Part shown: positions 61,411-64,000 of the stretch, in pieces
Position numbering within the stretch: position 1 is the first letter of the stretch
Layout: every line of letters starts with the position of its first letter
Assembly (NCBI RefSeq): GCF_902859825.1
Contig: NZ_CADIKB010000031.1
Location: 18,398 to 82,397, forward strand
Length of the DNA: 64,000 nucleotides
Direction: 5' to 3'
Origin: Paraburkholderia phenoliruptrix
GTDB lineage: Bacteria; Pseudomonadota; Gammaproteobacteria; Burkholderiales; Burkholderiaceae
Translations under genes and position numbers: made by a program
Notes under the pieces: generated by a model
Told to the model about the DNA's origin: nothing
Seen by the model: the letters and a program-made list of their open reading frames with translations, nothing else
The model's database searches: none

Positions 61411-62886
61411 TCACTGGAACCAGTGTTCACGTGCTTTCATGATCAACGCCTTAGCGGCATCCTCTTCCATTCCGGTCATCTCGACCAGCTCATCCACGGC
61501 CAGCTCGGCGAGTTCGTCGCGCGTCTGGATCTGATGTTCGGCCAGTTTTGCGAGCAGGTCGGCGTCCATGCCGTCCAGGCTCTTCAGGTCGAGCGCTACA
61601 TTTTCGACCTTTTCTTCATTTGCGATCGCCATGGTCAACAACGCGTCGCGCGCGCGGTTGCGCAGTTCATGGACGGTGTCTTCGTCGAATGCCTCGATTT
61701 CGAGCATCTCGTTCAGCGGCACGTAAGCGATCTCTTCGAGGCTCGTGAAGCCTTCGTCGATCAGGATGTCGGCGACTTCTTCGTCGACATCGAGACGCGC
61801 CATGAACAGGTCGCGCAGAACACCGCGTTCCTGATTCTGCTTTTGCGCAGATTCGTCCGGCGTCATGATGTTGATCTGCCAGCCGGTGAGTTCACTGGCA
61901 AGACGCACGTTCTGGCCGCTGCGGCCGATCGCGACCGCCAGTTCGTTTTCGTCGACGACGACGTCCATCGAATGCTTTTCTTCGTCGACAACGATGGACT
62001 GGACGGCTGCCGGCGCGAGCGCGCCGATCACAAACTGGGCGGGATCCTCCGACCATAGCACGATGTCGACGTTTTCGCCACCGAGCTCGTTACGCACCGC
62101 CTGCACACGCGAACCGCGAATGCCGACGCAGGTGCCGATCGGGTCGATACGCTTGTCGTACGCGACCACGCCGATCTTGGCGCGCACGCCGGGGTCGCGC
62201 GCCGCCGCCTTGATTTCGAGCAGGCCCTGTTCGATTTCCGGCACTTCCATTTCGAACAGCTTCATCAGGAATTCGGGCGCCGTACGCGACAGTTCGATTT
62301 GCGGACCGCGCGCGGTGCGATCGACCTTTGCGATGTAGGCGCGCACGCGGTCGCCCACGCGCAGATTCTCCTTCGGAATCAGCTGATCGCGGCGCAGGAG
62401 CGCTTCGACACGGCCGGTTTCGACGATGAAGTTGCCCTTGTCGAGACGCTTCACCGAGCCGGTCATGATGTGCTCGCCGCGCTCGAGGAAGTCGTTCAGG
62501 ATCTGCTCGCGCTCGGCGTCGCGCACCTTCTGCAGGATCACCTGCTTGGCGGCCTGCGCGCCGATACGGCCGAATTCGATGGACGGCACGGGTTCTTCGA
62601 TGTAGTCGTCGATCTGGATTTCCGGCTTCTGCTCGCGTGCTTCGAACAGCAGGATTTCCTGATCCGGCTCCTGCAAACCGGCTTCGTCCGGCACCACTTT
62701 CCAGCGGCGAAACGTCTCGTGCTCGCCGCTTTCACGGTCGATATGGACGCGGATGTCCGCATCTTCTTCGAAGAGTTTCTTGGAGGCCGAAGCGAGAGCC
62801 GCTTCGAGCGCGGCAAATACCACGTCTTTGTCGACATTCTTCTCGCGTGCCAGCGCATCCACCAGCATCAACACTTCGCGACTCAT
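61411..62886 (-). CDS. nusA: Transcription termination/antitermination factor NusA
   Basis: 491 residues. N-terminal RNAP-binding domain, S1 (about 135-200, GSVKRLDKGNFIVETGRVEA), KH1 and KH2 (VRAKIGVVAYDKRIDPIGTC, NELAVAIGRSGQNVRLASEL), and two acidic helix-hairpin-helix repeats at the C-terminus (residues ~360-490). It modulates pausing, termination and antitermination. Overlaps rimP by ATGA. Confidence 0.97.
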   Translation of the reverse strand: MSREVLMLVDALAREKNVDKDVVFAALEAALASASKKLFEEDADIRVHIDRESGEHETFRRWKVVPDEAGLQEPDQEILLFEAREQKPEIQIDDYIEEPVPSIEFGRIGAQAAKQVILQKVRDAEREQILNDFLERGEHIMTGSVKRLDKGNFIVETGRVEALLRRDQLIPKENLRVGDRVRAYIAKVDRTARGPQIELSRTAPEFLMKLFEMEVPEIEQGLLEIKAAARDPGVRAKIGVVAYDKRIDPIGTCVGIRGSRVQAVRNELGGENVDIVLWSEDPAQFVIGALAPAAVQSIVVDEEKHSMDVVVDENELAVAIGRSGQNVRLASELTGWQINIMTPDESAQKQNQERGVLRDLFMARLDVDEEVADILIDEGFTSLEEIAYVPLNEMLEIEAFDEDTVHELRNRARDALLTMAIANEEKVENVALDLKSLDGMDADLLAKLAEHQIQTRDELAELAVDELVEMTGMEEDAAKALIMKAREHWFQ

Positions 62887-63341
62887 TGTTTGCGGCTCCT
62901 AAAGTCAACTTTCGGAACGAGGCGTGCTTTGTCCATGTCCGCGAGCGTGAAATCGAGCATCGCGGCGCCTTCCTTCCCTTCAAATTCCAGACCGATGGTC
63001 TCGCCTTGCGGAGCATGCAAAATGCCCCGGTACGATTTCCGTCCGTCCAATGGCTTTTTTAATGTGATTACCGCCTCGCTGCCTGCGAAGCGTTCAAAAT
63101 CCGCCAGTTTTTTCAGCGGACGATCGAGGCCCGGCGACGATACTTCGAGCCGCTCATAATCGATATTTTCGACCGTCAGTACGTGCTGGAGCTGACGCGT
63201 GACTTTCTCGCAGTCTTCGATCGCAATGCCGGCCGGCTGGTCGATATAGATACACAGCATGCCGCGCCCGGTGCGCTCGAGATCGACGAGCTCGTAGCCG
63301 AGTCCCACGACCGTGGTTTCAATCAGTTCCGTCAGTTGCAC
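62883..63341 (-). CDS. rimP: Ribosome maturation factor RimP
   Basis: 152 residues from a GTG start with AAGAGGG five bases upstream. N-terminal domain ELVDLERTGRGMLCIYIDQP, the motif VTRQLQHVLTVENIDYERLE followed by VSSPGLDRPL, and a C-terminal SH3-like domain. It assists 30S maturation. First gene of the rimP-nusA-infB-rbfA-truB group. Confidence 0.95.
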   Translation of the reverse strand: MQLTELIETTVVGLGYELVDLERTGRGMLCIYIDQPAGIAIEDCEKVTRQLQHVLTVENIDYERLEVSSPGLDRPLKKLADFERFAGSEAVITLKKPLDGRKSYRGILHAPQGETIGLEFEGKEGAAMLDFTLADMDKARLVPKVDFRSRKQ

Positions 63342-63777
63342 AGTGCCCTCTTAGATGTTCGCGCAGCGAGCCTGCCGCTTGTTCTGCAAACAACCAATGC
63401 GGGCCGCGCGCCTGGCCGGCGCACGTTCGTGCTACCCGAGATGCCGAACCACGATGAACTGAGCGGCAAAAAAAAATGGGCTAAACGCCCATCATCTTAT
63501 TACCGGTGGTCGCACCTGAGCCGCACATGAAAAGCCGCACGCCCAGCGACTCCGCGATTGTAGCCATTTTTCAGGACAAACGCAAACCGCAGAGCGCCGC
63601 GCCAAGCGCATTTCCGCTTGATTTCATGGCGATCTTTCGACGATATGGCGGCGTTTGCTGACTTTGCAAGACGACGCCTGCGCAATCTGTCCCGACTATC
63701 GCCTCCACTCGGTTCACTTACGGCGCCGCCAGGCGCGGCAGCCTCGGTCAGCTCACCGCCGCGCATGGCTGCGGCTC
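63342..63777. other. Leader/intergenic region upstream of rimP
   Basis: Contains the intrinsic terminator at 63468-63492 and ends at an 11-bp repeat array on the right. The rimP promoter should lie here but no clear boxes were fixed. No tRNA (for example metY) was seen. No gene was recognised. Confidence 0.5.
63468..63492 (-). terminator. Intrinsic terminator between rluB and rimP
   Basis: Minus strand ATGGGC-GTTTA-GCCCAT followed by nine T. It lies about 390 bp after rluB and 127 bp before the rimP start, so it could end the rluB transcript or act as an attenuator of the rimP-nusA operon. Confidence 0.85.
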
Positions 63778-63832
63778 GGCTCACGAGCGGCTCACGAGCG
63801 GCTCACAAGCGGCTCACGAGCGGCTCACAAGC
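63778..63832. repeat. Five 11-bp tandem repeats (GGCTCACRAGC)
   Basis: Units at 63778, 63789, 63800, 63811 and 63822, the third and fifth with A for G at position 8. A partial unit follows. The array sits about 50 bp downstream of rluB and is non-coding. Confidence 0.88.
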
Positions 63833-63880
63833 GGCTCGATGCCGGATCGAGCAGAGCTTGCAGACTCTTCGCCCGCGCGA

Positions 63881-64000
63881 TCAGCGCCCGCGCGAACGGC
63901 CGCGCGGAGCGCCGCCGCCGCGGTTTGCACCGCCGCCGGCGTTGCCGCCGCCTGCGCGGTTGCCGTTGCCGCGGTTGCCGCCCGGCGTACGATTGCCGCC
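63881..64000 (-). CDS. rluB: C-terminal tail of RluB (23S rRNA pseudouridine synthase), partial
   Basis: 39 codons before the stop, reading on past the window edge. The visible part is a Gly/Asn/Arg-rich tail (NRGNGNRAGGG, ending RGRSRGR), as seen at the end of RluB-type pseudouridine synthases in Burkholderiaceae, where rluB lies upstream of rimP. The catalytic domain is outside the window, so the name rests on tail composition and gene order. Confidence 0.6.
   Translation of the reverse strand, partial: GGNRTPGGNRGNGNRAGGGNAGGGANRGGGAPRGRSRGR

Noticed and set aside
63778..63832. CRISPR array
   Set aside because: Units are contiguous 11-bp repeats without spacers, and no cas genes are present.

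Overview
The window is 64 kb of a high-GC chromosome that reads as a Burkholderiaceae member, most likely Paraburkholderia, Caballeronia or Burkholderia. The support is the gene content: an odhA-odhB-lpdA operon, a second Hfq with a long tail, the rluB / rimP-nusA-infB-rbfA-truB block, DUF2968 and DUF3613 proteins, an EmrAB-NodT efflux operon and a beta-oxidation operon with a PsrA-like regulator. No tRNA, rRNA, CRISPR array, prophage or complete insertion sequence was seen.

Layout. (1) 1-2250: two convergent signalling genes, the 3' end of a receiver plus Hpt protein and a receiver-histidine kinase. (2) 2649-3896: an MFS carboxylate (lactate-type) transporter. (3) 4257-14770: a TetR/PsrA-like regulator followed by fadE, a two-domain ketoacyl reductase, a MaoC hydratase, a FadI-type thiolase, an acyl-CoA ligase and a DUF1571 exported protein. 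(4) 14767-18468: a minus-strand group of small secreted protein, ECF sigma factor, membrane anti-sigma factor, vanillyl-alcohol-oxidase-family flavoprotein and a small Tat-type exported protein. (5) 18790-20101: Hfq2 and two small conserved proteins, with short tandem repeats. (6) 20258-34489: a complete Tad (Flp) pilus cluster on the minus strand: flp, tadV, tadE, cpaB, cpaC, tadZ, tadA, tadB, tadC, tadD, DUF3613, tadG, a sigma-54 enhancer-binding protein and DUF2968. (7) 35142-40376, plus strand: two paralogous repeat-rich lipoproteins and a TpsB/ShlB-type outer-membrane transporter. (8) 40630-41676: a DUF2147 protein and a lone N-terminal transposase domain. (9) 41839-48902: zapE, lpdA, odhB, odhA. 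(10) 49341-51167: typA. (11) 51523-56551: marR-nodT-emrA-emrB. (12) 56746-64000: truB, rbfA, infB, nusA, rimP and the end of rluB.

How the parts fit together. The most interesting stretch is about 20.2-40.4 kb. The 650-bp gap between flp and the first lipoprotein gene holds a near-consensus sigma-54 promoter (GG and GC ten bases apart) aimed at the lipoprotein gene. About 140-185 bp upstream of it is a cluster of four GTTACG half-sites. The neighbouring Tad operon encodes a sigma-54 activator whose receiver-like N-terminus has no recognisable phospho-acceptor. This suggests one regulator tying the Tad pilus to the repeat-rich lipoproteins and possibly to the TpsB transporter, as a surface-attachment or matrix module. 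That link is inference; the genes, repeats and promoter motif are read directly from the sequence.

Many start sites were moved from the longest possible ORF to a position with a good ribosome-binding site or a known family N-terminus. Long antisense ORFs opposite highly biased genes are GC-driven shadows and are not listed.
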